Shown: positions 17,474 to 28,794, counted from the stretch's first letter. The stretch is DNA of 64,000 nucleotides from Alphaproteobacteria bacterium (GCA_028281925.1 JANQIX010000026.1:62001-126000); one strand, 5' to 3'. Program-made: numbers and translations. The notes: generated by a model not told the origin, from the letters alone.

Positions 17474-18346
17474 ATGGTGTCGGCGAGTAAGGCGAACACA
17501 GCCATGGGCATCACCGCGATCCGAACGGCCTGGCGTCTACTGCCCAGAGGTCTGGTCGCAATGACCATTCCCTGTGCTCTCTTGCTGTTCTGGTCGTTCC
17601 TCGGGCGCCCGCTGCTCATGGAGGGCGGCCAGCCGCTCCTCTTCCAGTATCCACAGACCGCGGGGCTGACCTGGGCGGCTCTTGAGTCCGCTGTCTATCT
17701 CGCAGCGGAGGCCCTCTTCGTCGGCCATGTATTCTACTGGTTGCTGACCGCAACCGTTCCACCGATGCGCCAAGCGTGGAGGCCACCGCGACCGGCGATC
17801 CTGTTCGCCGTGGCGATGGTACCGGTCGGCTTCATTGTGGCGTTCATGCTGAAGGCTGCAGAGGCCGGGGCGCTGGGGCTGCTGATTGACGCCGTCGAGG
17901 TCGGACCGGACGGCAATCTCAATCCGTGGACCCGCCTCATCTGGACAGTTGCCACGTCAACCTACTGGGTCTGGCCGTTGGCCGGACTCGCAGCGCCGAT
18001 CTTGGCCCATTGGCAGTTTGCCAATGTGGCACCCCTGCGCCCCGTTCCAGCGAGGGCGTATCTTCCACTGTTCGGCTTTCTGGTTGGGCTGACAGTGGTC
18101 ACCACTCTGGTTCAACTTGGCATCGAGACGGCAATGACCAGAATGTTCGATGCGAACGTGGAGATGGGTGGCCCTATCTCGATCCTGACATGGCACATCC
18201 TGGTGGTGGTCGAAGAACTGCTCGCATTCGCATTCGCCGCAATTCTGCTGCTCATGCCACTGGGCGCCGCGATGTGCGTTCTGATGCACAGGGATGGGGC
18301 GTCCGATGAAACCATACGATCTGCAGCGAACGGGCTAGACGGTTGA
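17474..18346 (+). CDS. Polytopic membrane protein of unknown function
   Basis: About 290 residues with roughly six hydrophobic helices (for example LVAMTIPCALLLFWSFL, AILFAVAMVPVGFIVAFML, YLPLFGFLVGLTVVTTLV and LLAFAFAAILLLMPLGAAM). I recognise no family. The start is uncertain: AGGAGG lies immediately before ATG 17474 and GTG 17477, and ATG 17504 is also in frame; an open frame extends further upstream to 17324. It precedes the urea importer on the same strand but is separated by 296 bp holding the predicted urtA promoter, so it is probably not part of that operon. Confidence 0.6.
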   Translation: MVSASKANTAMGITAIRTAWRLLPRGLVAMTIPCALLLFWSFLGRPLLMEGGQPLLFQYPQTAGLTWAALESAVYLAAEALFVGHVFYWLLTATVPPMRQAWRPPRPAILFAVAMVPVGFIVAFMLKAAEAGALGLLIDAVEVGPDGNLNPWTRLIWTVATSTYWVWPLAGLAAPILAHWQFANVAPLRPVPARAYLPLFGFLVGLTVVTTLVQLGIETAMTRMFDANVEMGGPISILTWHILVVVEELLAFAFAAILLLMPLGAAMCVLMHRDGASDETIRSAANGLDG

Positions 18347-18453
18347 CTACCATGGGCCGTCGCTGTGGCGCATTGGAGCTGCCGCCTATTTTGTGAGCAA
18401 CTCCACCGCACCGCACAACAATCGAGCAGAATTGGCCCAAGTTTGAGGCAGAT

Positions 18454-18472
18454 CGTTTCCCAAACGGGAACG
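18454..18472. promoter_or_regulatory. Near-palindrome upstream of urtA
   Basis: CGTTTCCC and GGGAACG flank four bases (AAAC) in the long leader before urtA. It lies about 130 bases before the predicted sigma-54 start point, so it may be an activator site, but it matches no consensus I can name. Confidence 0.25.
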
Positions 18473-18498
18473 CTGATGCGGCTGAGGTGGCTTTCCAG

Positions 18499-18513
18499 TG
18501 CTGCATTGCAGCA
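18499..18513. promoter_or_regulatory. Perfect palindrome, candidate NtrC-type enhancer site
   Basis: TGCTGCATTGCAGCA is a perfect seven-base inverted repeat around one base. Its centre is about 85-90 bases before the transcription start predicted from the -24/-12 element, the usual place for enhancer-binding proteins. It shares the TGC...GCA ends of NtrC sites but is shorter than the classic 17-mer. Confidence 0.4.
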
Positions 18514-18565
18514 AAAGCGGCACGATTCCGGCTGACTCCGCCGTCAGGATCCCGTTCCGGGATTC

Positions 18566-18582
18566 TTGGCACGGCCCTTGCC
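18566..18582 (+). promoter_or_regulatory. Sigma-54 type -24/-12 promoter of the urea operon
   Basis: TTGGCACGGCCCTTGCC matches TGGCAC-N5-TTGC with GG at 18568-18569 and GC at 18580-18581, exactly ten bases apart. The expected start point is near 18593, about 50 bases before the urtA ATG. A perfect palindrome lies upstream. This predicts RpoN- and NtrC-dependent, nitrogen-responsive expression of urt and ure genes. Confidence 0.65.
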
Positions 18583-18642
18583 TTGCCTGTTGGTGCGCAC
18601 GCACCCGCGTGGGCGTCCGCTACGAAAAACAGGAGGCGTTCG

Positions 18643-19935
18643 ATGGATCTGTTCGATCGCATCACCCGGTTGGGGGCCGCCGCGGCCCTTGCAGGCAGTG
18701 TTGCCCTTGGCTCGGCCGCTGCGACCGCGCAGGAAGGCGATCCGATCCGGGTCGGGATCTTGCATTCCCTTTCCGGAACCATGGCGATCAGCGAGACGAC
18801 GTTGAAAGACGTCATGCTGATGCTGATCGAGGAGCAGAATGAAGCCGGCGGTCTGTTGGGCCGTCCGCTGGAAGCCGTTGTAGTCGATCCCGCATCCGAC
18901 TGGCCGCTGTTCGCCGAAAAGGCGCGCGAGCTGATCGAGCAGGAAGAGGTCGACGTGGTATTCGGCTGCTGGACCTCGGTCTCCCGCAAGTCCGTTCTGC
19001 CGGTGTTCGAAGAGCTGAACGGCCTCTTGTTCTATCCGGTGCAGTACGAGGGCGAAGAGTCTTCCCGCAACGTCTTCTACACCGGGGCTGCGCCGAACCA
19101 GCAGGCGATCCCGGCCGTGGAATACCTGATGAGCGACGAAGGCGGCGGCGCGGAGCGCTGGGTGCTGCTGGGCACCGACTATGTCTATCCGCGCACGACT
19201 AACCGCATCCTGCGGGCCTTCCTGAACGCCAATGGCGTCAGCGACGACGACATCATGGAAACCTATACGCCGTTCGGTCATTCCGACTGGCAGACCATCG
19301 TCGCCGAAGTGCAGGAATTCGCCTCGCAGGGCCTGCCGACGGCCGTGGTGTCGACCATCAACGGCGATGCAAACGTGCCGTTCTATAAAGAACTGGCGAA
19401 CCAGGGCATCTCCGCCGAAGACATCCCGGTCGTCGCGTTCTCAGTCGGAGAAGAGGAACTGGCCGGCCTCGATACCGAGCCGCTGGTCGGTCACTTGGCC
19501 GCCTGGAACTACTTCATGTCGGTCGACACGCCGGAGAACGAGGCGTTCATTGCCGGCTGGCACGACTTCATCGGCGACGATGCCCGCGTCACCAACGATC
19601 CCATGGAGGCCCACTATATCGGCTTCAACATGTGGGTTCAGGCGGTCGAGCAGGCCGGTTCCACCGAGGTCGACGCCGTGCGCCAAGCCATGTATGGCCA
19701 GACGGTGCCGAACCTGACGGGCGGCGTCGCGGTGATGAACACCAACCATCACCTGTCCAAGCCGGTGCTGATCGGCGAAATCCTCGAAGATGGGCAGTTC
19801 GACGTGGTCTGGGAAACCGATGACGTCGTCGTCGGCGACGCCTGGAGCGACTTCATCCCCGAAAGCTCCGTGCTGACGGCCGACTGGACCTATCCCTGGG
19901 TCTGCGGCAACTGCGAAACTCCGCGGTTCCAGTAA
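18643..19935 (+). CDS. urtA: Urea ABC transporter substrate-binding protein UrtA
   Basis: 430 residues. Signal peptide at about 1-30 (AAALAGSVALGSAAATAQ), then the type-I periplasmic binding fold of the amide-urea-binding branch. Characteristic stretches: VGILHSLSGTMAISE, VFGCWTSVSRKSVLPVFEE, LLFYPVQYEGEESSRNVFY, GTDYVYPRTTN and the C-terminal WTYPWVCGNC. It binds urea in the periplasm and delivers it to UrtBC. The ATG at 18643 follows AGGAGG by six bases and begins directly before the signal peptide; upstream in-frame ATGs are rejected. First gene of the operon, behind a sigma-54 promoter. Confidence 0.96.
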   Translation: MDLFDRITRLGAAAALAGSVALGSAAATAQEGDPIRVGILHSLSGTMAISETTLKDVMLMLIEEQNEAGGLLGRPLEAVVVDPASDWPLFAEKARELIEQEEVDVVFGCWTSVSRKSVLPVFEELNGLLFYPVQYEGEESSRNVFYTGAAPNQQAIPAVEYLMSDEGGGAERWVLLGTDYVYPRTTNRILRAFLNANGVSDDDIMETYTPFGHSDWQTIVAEVQEFASQGLPTAVVSTINGDANVPFYKELANQGISAEDIPVVAFSVGEEELAGLDTEPLVGHLAAWNYFMSVDTPENEAFIAGWHDFIGDDARVTNDPMEAHYIGFNMWVQAVEQAGSTEVDAVRQAMYGQTVPNLTGGVAVMNTNHHLSKPVLIGEILEDGQFDVVWETDDVVVGDAWSDFIPESSVLTADWTYPWVCGNCETPRFQ

Positions 19936-20016
19936 TCCCCGTTCGGATGCCCGGTGCGCCACCCGTCGGCGCACCGGGCGCCGGCAATCCAGATCGATAC
20001 CGGTAAGGGGTCTTTG

Positions 20017-21675
20017 ATGCCCATTCGGGTGAACCGTGCACTGGTGTTGGCGTTCGCGCTCGCCCTGGTCCTGGGCGTCCTCGCCGCACCGTCACGGAGC
20101 CTTGCCCAGGAGGCGGAGTTCGCTGAGCTGGTGGCCACGCTGGCGACCGGCGATTTCGCTGAGAAGACGGCGGCCATCGCCGCGCTCACGGCCACCGGCG
20201 ACCCCAGGGTCCAACCGATGCTGGAGGCGATGGCGGACCGCAGGCTCTACTTGCGCGAAGAAGACGGGCTGGTGGCCATCGGCGAAGACGACGCCGAGGG
20301 CCTGCGCCTGATCGACGTGCTGACCGGGGAAGAGGCCGGCATCGTCGGATCCCGCGACGTCGACCGCATCCGCGCCAACAACCGCATGCGCGGTATCATC
20401 CGCTCCGCCCTCGGCACCATGACCTTGATGAACCCCGACGCGGCCGTACGGCTTGAGGCCGCCGAGACAGTGTTCCGCAGCCAGGACGAAGGCGCCCTGG
20501 ACGCATTGGAACAGGCGTTGGCGGCAGAAGCCGACGATGCGGTCCGCGCGGCCATGGAAAAAGCCCGCGCGGCGATCCTGCTCGGCAGCGAAGATGCGGT
20601 GCTGCGGCTGGAGGCGGTTGAGGCTCTGAGCAGCTTCACCGACCCTGACATCCGCAGCATGCTGGCCGCCCTGCTGGTGCAGGACCAGGACGGCACCTTC
20701 GCAGAGACCGACGAAGCCGTTCGCGCCGCAGCGACAGAGGCCCTGGACGCCATCGAGCAGCGGCTGGCCCTGTGGCGCACCGCCGGGCACATCTATCAGG
20801 GCATCAGCCTGGGCTCCGTCCTTCTTCTCGCGGCGATCGGGCTCGCCATCACCTTCGGCGTGATGGGCGTGATCAACATGGCCCATGGCGAGATGGTGAT
20901 GCTGGGCGCGTACACGACCTTCGTGGTCCAGCAGCTCTTCCGCGACTACATGCCAGGCCTGTTCGACTTCTCGCTGTTCGTGGCCATCCCGGCCGCGTTT
21001 CTGGTGGCGGGCGCGGCCGGTGTGGCGATCGAACGCGGGATCATTCGCTTCCTCTACGGCCGGCCACTTGAGACGTTGCTGGCGACCTGGGGCCTCAGCC
21101 TGATCCTGCAGCAGCTGGTGCGTACCGTGTTCGGACCGACCAACCGTGAGGTCGGAGCGCCGTCGTGGATGCAGGGCGCGATCGAGACCACGGCCGGCAT
21201 CACGCTGACCTACAATCGCCTCTACATCATCCTCTTCTGCCTGATTGTCTTCGCCGGCCTGATTATGGTGTTGAGGCGCACGCCGCTGGGCCTGCAGATG
21301 CGCGCGGTCACGCAGAACCGGCAGATGGCAAAGGCCATGGGCATCCGCACCGGCCGGGTCGACGCGCTGACCTTCGGCCTCGGCTCCGGCATCGCCGGCA
21401 TGGCCGGCGTGGCGCTCAGCCAAATCGACAATGTCAGTCCCAATCTCGGCCAGTCCTACATCATCGACAGCTTCCTGGTCGTCGTCTTTGGCGGCGTCGG
21501 CAATCTCTGGGGCACGCTGGCAGGCGCCTTCTCGCTCGGCATCGCCAACAAGCTGCTGGAACCTTATGCCGGCGCGGTGCTGGGCAAGATCCTGGTGCTG
21601 GTCGCCATCATCCTATTCATCCAGAAACGGCCGCGGGGGCTGTTTGCCCTGAAGGGCCGGGCGGTGGAGGCATGA
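20017..21675 (+). CDS. urtB: Urea ABC transporter permease UrtB
   Basis: 552 residues. Signal-like helix at 1-30, then a roughly 220-residue helical periplasmic extension with HEAT-like repeats (EDAVLRLEAVEALSSF), then a LivH-type permease domain with eight or so helices: GLAITFGVMGVINMAHGEM, WGLSLILQQLVRTVFGPTN and VVVFGGVGNLWGTLAGAF. This long N-terminal extension is normal for UrtB and separates it from LivH. ATG 20017 follows AAGGGG. Its stop overlaps urtC by ATGA, implying coupled translation. Inner-membrane channel half for urea. Confidence 0.95.
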   Translation: MPIRVNRALVLAFALALVLGVLAAPSRSLAQEAEFAELVATLATGDFAEKTAAIAALTATGDPRVQPMLEAMADRRLYLREEDGLVAIGEDDAEGLRLIDVLTGEEAGIVGSRDVDRIRANNRMRGIIRSALGTMTLMNPDAAVRLEAAETVFRSQDEGALDALEQALAAEADDAVRAAMEKARAAILLGSEDAVLRLEAVEALSSFTDPDIRSMLAALLVQDQDGTFAETDEAVRAAATEALDAIEQRLALWRTAGHIYQGISLGSVLLLAAIGLAITFGVMGVINMAHGEMVMLGAYTTFVVQQLFRDYMPGLFDFSLFVAIPAAFLVAGAAGVAIERGIIRFLYGRPLETLLATWGLSLILQQLVRTVFGPTNREVGAPSWMQGAIETTAGITLTYNRLYIILFCLIVFAGLIMVLRRTPLGLQMRAVTQNRQMAKAMGIRTGRVDALTFGLGSGIAGMAGVALSQIDNVSPNLGQSYIIDSFLVVVFGGVGNLWGTLAGAFSLGIANKLLEPYAGAVLGKILVLVAIILFIQKRPRGLFALKGRAVEA

Positions 21676-22856
21676 GCATGACCGCCGCCAGCCGCCCGTC
21701 AGGCTACGTGCCGCTGCTGATGCGCCTGGACCGCGGCGGCATGGTGCTGCTCTCCGTCCTGGCGGCGGCTGCGATCGCCGTGCCGGCGCTGAACCTGCTG
21801 ATGCCACCAGACTCGCCGTTTCACGTGCCCACCTACCTGGTCAGCCTCTGGGGCAAGTATCTTTGCTTTGCCCTGCTGGCCGTCAGCGTCGACCTGGTGT
21901 GGGGCTATTGCGGCATTCTCAGCCTCGGTCACGGCGCCTTCTTCGCGCTCGGCGGCTATGCCATGGGCATGCACCTGATGCGCCAGATCGGCGATCGCGG
22001 CGTCTATGGCGACCCGATCCTGCCCGACTTCATGGTGTTCCTCGATTGGGACCAGCTGCCCTGGTACTGGCACGGCTTCGACAGCTTCGCGTTTGCCGCG
22101 CTGATGGTGCTGCTGGTGCCAGGCACGCTTGCCTTCGTCTTCGGCTGGCTTGCCTTCCGCAGTCGCGTCACGGGCGTCTATTTCTCCATCATCTCTCAGG
22201 CCATGACCTATGCCCTGTTGCTGGCCTTCTTCCGCAACGACATGGGCTTCGGCGGCAACAACGGTCTGACGGACTTCAAGGACATCCTGGGCTTCGACCT
22301 GCAGGCCGACGGCACCCGCGCCGCCCTGTTCGTGGCCAGCGCAATTGCGCTCGCCGGCGGCTATCTGATCTGCCGGCTGATGGTGACGTCGAAGTTCGGG
22401 CGCGTGTTGATGGCGATCCGTGACGGTGAGAGCCGCACGCGCTTCCTCGGCTATCGCGTGGAGATGTACAAGCTTCTGGTCTGGACCGTCTCTGCCATGA
22501 TGGCGGGCGTCGCAGGCGCGCTCTACGTCCCCCAGGTCGGCATCATCAACCCCGGGGAGTTCTCGCCGGCCAACTCCATCGAAATCATCGTGTGGGTCGC
22601 CGTCGGCGGCCGCGGCACGCTCTATGGTGCGGCCCTGGGCGGCGTTCTGGTGAACTATGGCAAGACCTATTTCACTGGCGCCGCGCCGGAAATCTGGCTC
22701 TTCCTGCTCGGTGGCCTGTTCATCGCCGTGACGCTGCTGCTACCCAAGGGCATCGTCGGCACCCTGTCCCAATGGTGGCAGGGACGACGCGGCTTCGGGC
22801 TGCGAAAGCGCGCTCGCCCTGCGGTTCCCGCATCCGAAGGGGGAGCCGCGGAATGA
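21672..22856 (+). CDS. urtC: Urea ABC transporter permease UrtC
   Basis: 394 residues, LivM-type permease. About ten helices; signature parts are LVWGYCGILSLGHGAFFALG (about 75-94), GVYFSIISQAMTYALLLAFF, NNGLTDFKDILGFDL and WVAVGGRGTLYGAALGGVLV. The ATG overlaps the urtB stop (ATGA), and its own stop overlaps the urtD start the same way. It pairs with UrtB as the membrane part of the high-affinity urea importer. Confidence 0.95.
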   Translation: MSMTAASRPSGYVPLLMRLDRGGMVLLSVLAAAAIAVPALNLLMPPDSPFHVPTYLVSLWGKYLCFALLAVSVDLVWGYCGILSLGHGAFFALGGYAMGMHLMRQIGDRGVYGDPILPDFMVFLDWDQLPWYWHGFDSFAFAALMVLLVPGTLAFVFGWLAFRSRVTGVYFSIISQAMTYALLLAFFRNDMGFGGNNGLTDFKDILGFDLQADGTRAALFVASAIALAGGYLICRLMVTSKFGRVLMAIRDGESRTRFLGYRVEMYKLLVWTVSAMMAGVAGALYVPQVGIINPGEFSPANSIEIIVWVAVGGRGTLYGAALGGVLVNYGKTYFTGAAPEIWLFLLGGLFIAVTLLLPKGIVGTLSQWWQGRRGFGLRKRARPAVPASEGGAAE

Positions 22857-23626
22857 ATGTCGGCCTGCCCGAAGCGATCGCCGCGGAACAGGGCATCGTC
22901 CTATACGTCGACGGCGTAACGGTCAGCTTCGACGGCTTCAAGGCGCTGAACAACCTCAGCTACACGGTCAGGACCGGCGAGATGTATGCCGTGATCGGCC
23001 CAAATGGGGCCGGCAAGACGACGATGATGGACGTCGTCACCGGCAAGACGCGCCCCGATAGCGGTCAAGTCTACTTCAAGCAGGTCCACGACCTGACGCG
23101 CCTGGACGAAGCCGCCATTGCCAATCTTGGCATCGGCCGGAAGTTCCAGAAGCCGACCGTGTTCGAGAACCATACGGTCATGGAGAACCTGGAACTGGCC
23201 TTGAAGTCCAAACGGGGGCCATTCGCCAGCCTGTTCTTCCGCCTCACGCCGGAACGCGCCGACCGCATCGACGAGGTTCTGACGACCATCGGCCTGACCG
23301 GCCAGCGCCAGGCCATGGCCGGCACGCTCTCGCACGGCCAGAAGCAGTGGCTGGAGATCGGCATGCTGCTGATCCAGGAACCGGAGCTGCTGTTCCTGGA
23401 CGAACCCGTTGCCGGCATGACCGACGCTGAGACGGAGCAGACATCGGAGCTCCTGCGCCAGATCGCCGGCAAGCATTCCGTCGTCGTCGTGGAACACGAC
23501 ATGGCCTTCGTGCGCGCACTGGACGTCAAGGTGACGGTGCTGCACGAGGGCTCCGTTCTGGCAGAAGGAAGCCTCGATCATGTGCAGAACGACGAGAAGG
23601 TGATCGAGGTGTATTTGGGCCGCTAA
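22853..23626 (+). CDS. urtD: Urea ABC transporter ATPase UrtD
   Basis: 257 residues, LivG-like ATPase. Walker A GPNGAGKTT (about 47-55), Q-loop region IGRKFQKPTVFENHTVMENL, ABC signature variant LSHGQKQWLEIGMLL (as in UrtD, where SHGQ replaces SGGQ), Walker B LLFLDEPVAGM and H-loop VVEHDMAFVR. The ATGA overlap with urtC and three-base gap to urtE show tight operon packing. Cytoplasmic motor of urea import. Confidence 0.95.
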   Translation: MNVGLPEAIAAEQGIVLYVDGVTVSFDGFKALNNLSYTVRTGEMYAVIGPNGAGKTTMMDVVTGKTRPDSGQVYFKQVHDLTRLDEAAIANLGIGRKFQKPTVFENHTVMENLELALKSKRGPFASLFFRLTPERADRIDEVLTTIGLTGQRQAMAGTLSHGQKQWLEIGMLLIQEPELLFLDEPVAGMTDAETEQTSELLRQIAGKHSVVVVEHDMAFVRALDVKVTVLHEGSVLAEGSLDHVQNDEKVIEVYLGR

Positions 23627-23629
23627 GCA

Positions 23630-24325
23630 ATGCTGCGTGTGGACGACATCCATCTCTACTACGGCGCCAGCCATGCGCTCCGCGGTGTCGGCATCGAGGC
23701 GCGGGCCGGAGCCGTGACCTGCGTTCTGGGCCGCAACGGCGTCGGCAAGACAAGCCTGTTGAAGGCGATCCTGGGTCTGCAGCCGATCCGCGGTGGTGCC
23801 ATCGCGTTGGACGGTACAGACATCACGCACATGCCGACCCATGCTCGGGCCGCGAGGGGCATCGCCTATGTCCCACAAGGGCGGGAGATCTTTCCGCTGC
23901 TGACCGTGGAAGAGAACCTGAAGACGGGCTTTGCCGCCCTGCCCCGTGCGGCCCGATCGCTGCCGGAAGAGATCTTCGAGCTGTTTCCCGTACTGAAGAA
24001 GATGCTTAGACGGCGTGGTGGCGACCTGTCGGGCGGTCAGCAGCAGCAGCTTGCGATCGCCCGGGCACTGGTCACGCGCCCGCGTCTGCTGATCCTGGAC
24101 GAGCCAACGGAGGGCATTCAGCCCTCCATCATCAAGGAGATCGAGCAGGTAATCCGCCATCTGGTCGCAAAGGGCGAAATGGCGATGCTGCTGGTGGAGC
24201 AGTATTTCGAGTTTGCACGCGATCTCGCCGATACCTATGCCGTTATGGACCGCGGCGAGGTTGTCCTGGCCGGCGCGCGCGAGACGATGCAGGAGGCCGA
24301 GGTGCGCCGGCACCTGACCGTGTGA
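23630..24325 (+). CDS. urtE: Urea ABC transporter ATPase UrtE
   Basis: 231 residues, LivF-like ATPase. Walker A LGRNGVGKTS (about 34-43), signature LSGGQQQQLAIARAL, Walker B LLILDEPTEGIQPSII and H-loop LVEQYFEFA. Starts three bases after urtD; its stop overlaps a GTG in frame with ureD, so importer and urease genes form one transcription unit. Confidence 0.95.
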   Translation: MLRVDDIHLYYGASHALRGVGIEARAGAVTCVLGRNGVGKTSLLKAILGLQPIRGGAIALDGTDITHMPTHARAARGIAYVPQGREIFPLLTVEENLKTGFAALPRAARSLPEEIFELFPVLKKMLRRRGGDLSGGQQQQLAIARALVTRPRLLILDEPTEGIQPSIIKEIEQVIRHLVAKGEMAMLLVEQYFEFARDLADTYAVMDRGEVVLAGARETMQEAEVRRHLTV

Positions 24326-24327
24326 CC

Positions 24328-25224
24328 ATGGATGGCACCCTGGCCAATCGATTGCGGAGCGCATCCGCACCGCCCGCTGCGGCCAATGACGGGCCGATCG
24401 GCAGGGCCGAAGGTGCGATTGAACTGATCGTCGACCGCCGGGACGAGCGCGCGCGGGTTCAGCACCTTTACCAGCGCCAGCCATTGCGCGTGCTGCTGCC
24501 AAAGCCGGCCGCCGGCGAACCGCTTACGGCCGTACTGGCCAATCTGTCCGGCGGCATGGTCGGCGGGGACATCCACGAAGTGTCGGTGGTCGTAGAGGGC
24601 GGCGGCGACGCGCTGGTGTGCGGGCAGGCGGCAGAGAAGGTCTATCGATCCACCGGCGCGGAAACCCGTGTTGCCGTCGGCATGGCCGTGGAGGACAGCG
24701 CCACGCTGGAGTGGCTGCCCCAGGGCACGATCCTTTTCGACGGCGCCCGCCTCAATCGGCGAACAACGGTCGACGTCGCTGCCGGCGGGCGTCTGCTGGC
24801 CGGTGAAGTGTTGGTGTTCGGCCGTCTTGGCATGGGCGAGGTCATGCGCTCAGGCCTGCTGCGCGATCATTGGCGCCTCACCGTCGATCGCCGGCTGGTA
24901 TGGGCCGACGCTCTCACGTTGGACGATGACATTGGCGCAGTTCTGGACCACCCGGCCGGTCTGGGTGGTGGCCGTGCGCTGGCGACGGTCGTTCACGCCG
25001 CACCGTCGGCGGACACCTGGCTGGAACCGGCACGCGCGATCTTGACGGAAACGGGCGGCGCCGACCTGCGGTCGGCCGCCACGGCTTGGCCGGGGGTCCT
25101 GCTGATCCGGATGCTTGGGTCCGACCCGGCGGTCGTGCGGCGCGCATTCGGACGCTGCTGGTCATGGCTTCGCGCTGCGACACTGAGACGACCGGCGACT
25201 ATGCCGGTCCTTTGGACAATCTGA
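24328..25224 (+). CDS. ureD: Urease accessory protein UreD (UreH)
   Basis: 298 residues, the scaffold that binds apo-urease with UreF and UreG during nickel insertion. Seen: [58 protein letters not shown] (split here as the usual Q-x-A-E-K-VYRS and EWLPQ elements), and a C-terminal [13 protein letters not shown] as in UreD proteins ending with W-x-I. Start at ATG 24328, two bases after the urtE stop; GTG 24322 overlaps that stop and is an alternative. Confidence 0.93.
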   Translation: MDGTLANRLRSASAPPAAANDGPIGRAEGAIELIVDRRDERARVQHLYQRQPLRVLLPKPAAGEPLTAVLANLSGGMVGGDIHEVSVVVEGGGDALVCGQAAEKVYRSTGAETRVAVGMAVEDSATLEWLPQGTILFDGARLNRRTTVDVAAGGRLLAGEVLVFGRLGMGEVMRSGLLRDHWRLTVDRRLVWADALTLDDDIGAVLDHPAGLGGGRALATVVHAAPSADTWLEPARAILTETGGADLRSAATAWPGVLLIRMLGSDPAVVRRAFGRCWSWLRAATLRRPATMPVLWTI

Positions 25225-25252
25225 TGCGGATGGCGATCGAGGAGAGCGGACG

Positions 25253-25555
25253 GTGAACCTGACACCGCGAGAAAAAGACAAGCTGTTGGTCGCCATGGCA
25301 GCCATGGTGGCACGGCGGCGGCTGGAACGCGGGGTGAAGCTGAACCATCCCGAAGCGGTGGCGCTGATCACCGATTTCGTCCTCGAAGGCGCCCGCGACG
25401 GCCGCAATGTGGCCGACCTGATGGCCGCCGGTGCCCAAGTGCTGACCCGCGACCAGGTGATGGACGGCATCCCCGAGATGGTGGCCGAGGTGCAGGTCGA
25501 GGCAACCTTCCCCGACGGGACCAAGCTGGTCACCGTCCACAACCCGATCCGGTGA
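25253..25555 (+). CDS. ureA: Urease gamma subunit UreA
   Basis: 100 residues, the standard length. The sequence [40 protein letters not shown] and the C-terminal [11 protein letters not shown] is almost textbook. It packs against UreC in the (UreABC)3 enzyme that hydrolyses urea to ammonia and carbamate in the cytoplasm. Separate from ureB, as in most proteobacteria, rather than fused. Confidence 0.97.
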   Translation: MNLTPREKDKLLVAMAAMVARRRLERGVKLNHPEAVALITDFVLEGARDGRNVADLMAAGAQVLTRDQVMDGIPEMVAEVQVEATFPDGTKLVTVHNPIR

Positions 25556-25565
25556 GGGCACGCAC

Positions 25566-25889
25566 ATGATCCCTGGCGAAATCCTGCCGGCCGCCGGCGA
25601 CATCGTTCTGAACGAGGGACGGGAGGCCACCACGCTCACCGTCACCAATACCGGCGACCGGCCGATCCAGGTTGGTTCCCACTACCACTTCGCAGAGACC
25701 AACGTTGGTCTCGCCTTCGACCGCAAGGCCGCTCGCGGCCACCGTCTGGACATCCCCGCGGGCACAGCCATCCGGTTCGAGCCGGGACAGACGCGCGAAG
25801 TCTCGCTGGTGGCCTACGCTGGCGCGTGCCGCGTCTACGGCTTTAATGGCGCCGTAATGGGCGCCCTCGACGCCGACGGGAAGGAGTAA
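25566..25889 (+). CDS. ureB: Urease beta subunit UreB
   Basis: 107 residues. [20 protein letters not shown], the strongly conserved [17 protein letters not shown] (about 37-53), [19 protein letters not shown] and [13 protein letters not shown] identify it. Structural subunit that helps open the active-site flap region to UreD/F/G during maturation. Ten bases downstream of ureA and six before ureC. Confidence 0.97.
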   Translation: MIPGEILPAAGDIVLNEGREATTLTVTNTGDRPIQVGSHYHFAETNVGLAFDRKAARGHRLDIPAGTAIRFEPGQTREVSLVAYAGACRVYGFNGAVMGALDADGKE

Positions 25890-25895
25890 CGCCAC

Positions 25896-27608
<1,713 letters not shown>

Positions 27609-27620
27609 ACGGCCAAGTCC

Positions 27621-28115
27621 ATGGATGACTCCGCCCTTCTCGATCGCGCGGTTGCCGTCGCCCGGCATGGCGACTGGCCGCCGGATCAGGCGTTGGACAG
27701 CGTCACTCTTCCCTTCGACTTGCGCCACCGCCGGCGGATCCGGCTGACGACCGATCGCGGCGCCGCCGTCCTGCTCGATCTGGAGAAGGCGGCGGCACTG
27801 TCCGAGGGCGATGGGCTCAGGCTCCAGGCTGGCGGGTGGGTCGCCGTGAAGGCAGCGCCTGAGCGGGTGCTGGATGTGCGTGGCCGCGACACACGCCATC
27901 TCATGCGCCTTGCCTGGCATCTCGGCAACCGTCATCTGGCTTGCGATATCGGGAACGACCGGCTGCTGATCCGTCCCGATCCGGTCATCGCCGACATGCT
28001 GCGTGGCCTTGGCGCCGTCGTTACAGAGATCGAGGCGCCGTTTCAGCCGGAAGGTGGTGCCTATGGGGCCAGCCACGGCCATCACGCAGAGGCAGGGCAT
28101 GCTGACCAACACTGA
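27621..28115 (+). CDS. ureE: Urease nickel metallochaperone UreE
   Basis: 164 residues. N-terminal domain (LPFDLRHRRRIRLTTDRG), the middle metal-binding domain with HLMRLAWHLGNRHLACDI carrying the conserved interface histidine, and a short His-rich tail ([14 protein letters not shown]) that binds extra nickel. Delivers nickel to UreG. Its last 17 bases overlap ureF. Confidence 0.94.
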   Translation: MDDSALLDRAVAVARHGDWPPDQALDSVTLPFDLRHRRRIRLTTDRGAAVLLDLEKAAALSEGDGLRLQAGGWVAVKAAPERVLDVRGRDTRHLMRLAWHLGNRHLACDIGNDRLLIRPDPVIADMLRGLGAVVTEIEAPFQPEGGAYGASHGHHAEAGHADQH

Positions 28116-28794
28116 AGCCCTGCTGCGGCTGCAGTCCTGGCTCTCGCCGGCCTTTCCGACCGGGGCGTTCAGCTATTCCCATGGGCTGGAGACGGCGGTT
28201 GCGGACAGCCTGGTGACGGATGCCGACGGCCTGGAGGCCTGGCTTGCCGGCATCCTGCGTTATGGTGCCGGACGCTCGGACGCCTGGCTCTTGATCGACG
28301 CGTTCGAGTCCGCGCGGAACCGAAACTCGGAGCGCCTGATGGAGGCGGCGGAACTGGGGATGGCTCTTGCGGGCGCCGCGGAGCTGTCGCTGGAGGCCCG
28401 CTCGCAGGGGATGGCTTTCTTCGCGACAGTGCGGGCCGTATGGCCAGCGCCAGGGCTAGACTGGGCGGCCGACACGCTCACACGGGCCGAGCTTCCCGCC
28501 ACGCTGCCGGTCGCGACCGGGATCGCGGGTGCAGCGCATGGCATCCCGATGGAAGCGCTTGTGGCGCTCTACCTGAATGCGTTTGCCGCCAACCTGGTTT
28601 CTGCTGGCGTCCGGTTGATCCCGCTGGGGCAGACGGACGGGCAGCGCGTCACGGCTGCCCTGGAACCGGTGGTCGCGGAGGCCGCAACCCGCAGCCTGGA
28701 GCGGGAAGAGCCGGAACCGGCGAACGCCACGGTCATGGTGGACATCTGTGCCATGCTTCACGAAACCCAGTACACGCGCCTGTTCCGCTCATGA
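28099..28794 (+). CDS. ureF: Urease accessory protein UreF
   Basis: 231 residues, all-helical GTPase-regulating partner of UreG and UreD. Conserved parts: [20 protein letters not shown] (about 8-27), [20 protein letters not shown] and [16 protein letters not shown] 28099 follows AGAGGCAGGG and overlaps the ureE end; ATG 28063 is an earlier alternative. The stop overlaps the ureG start (ATGA). Confidence 0.94.
   Translation: MLTNTEALLRLQSWLSPAFPTGAFSYSHGLETAVADSLVTDADGLEAWLAGILRYGAGRSDAWLLIDAFESARNRNSERLMEAAELGMALAGAAELSLEARSQGMAFFATVRAVWPAPGLDWAADTLTRAELPATLPVATGIAGAAHGIPMEALVALYLNAFAANLVSAGVRLIPLGQTDGQRVTAALEPVVAEAATRSLEREEPEPANATVMVDICAMLHETQYTRLFRS

Noticed and set aside
20092-24502. Long minus-strand frames opposite urtB (20092-21423) and urtD-urtE (22901-24502)
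   Set aside because: The + strand genes carry all family motifs; the mirror products are His/Gln/Arg-rich without motifs.
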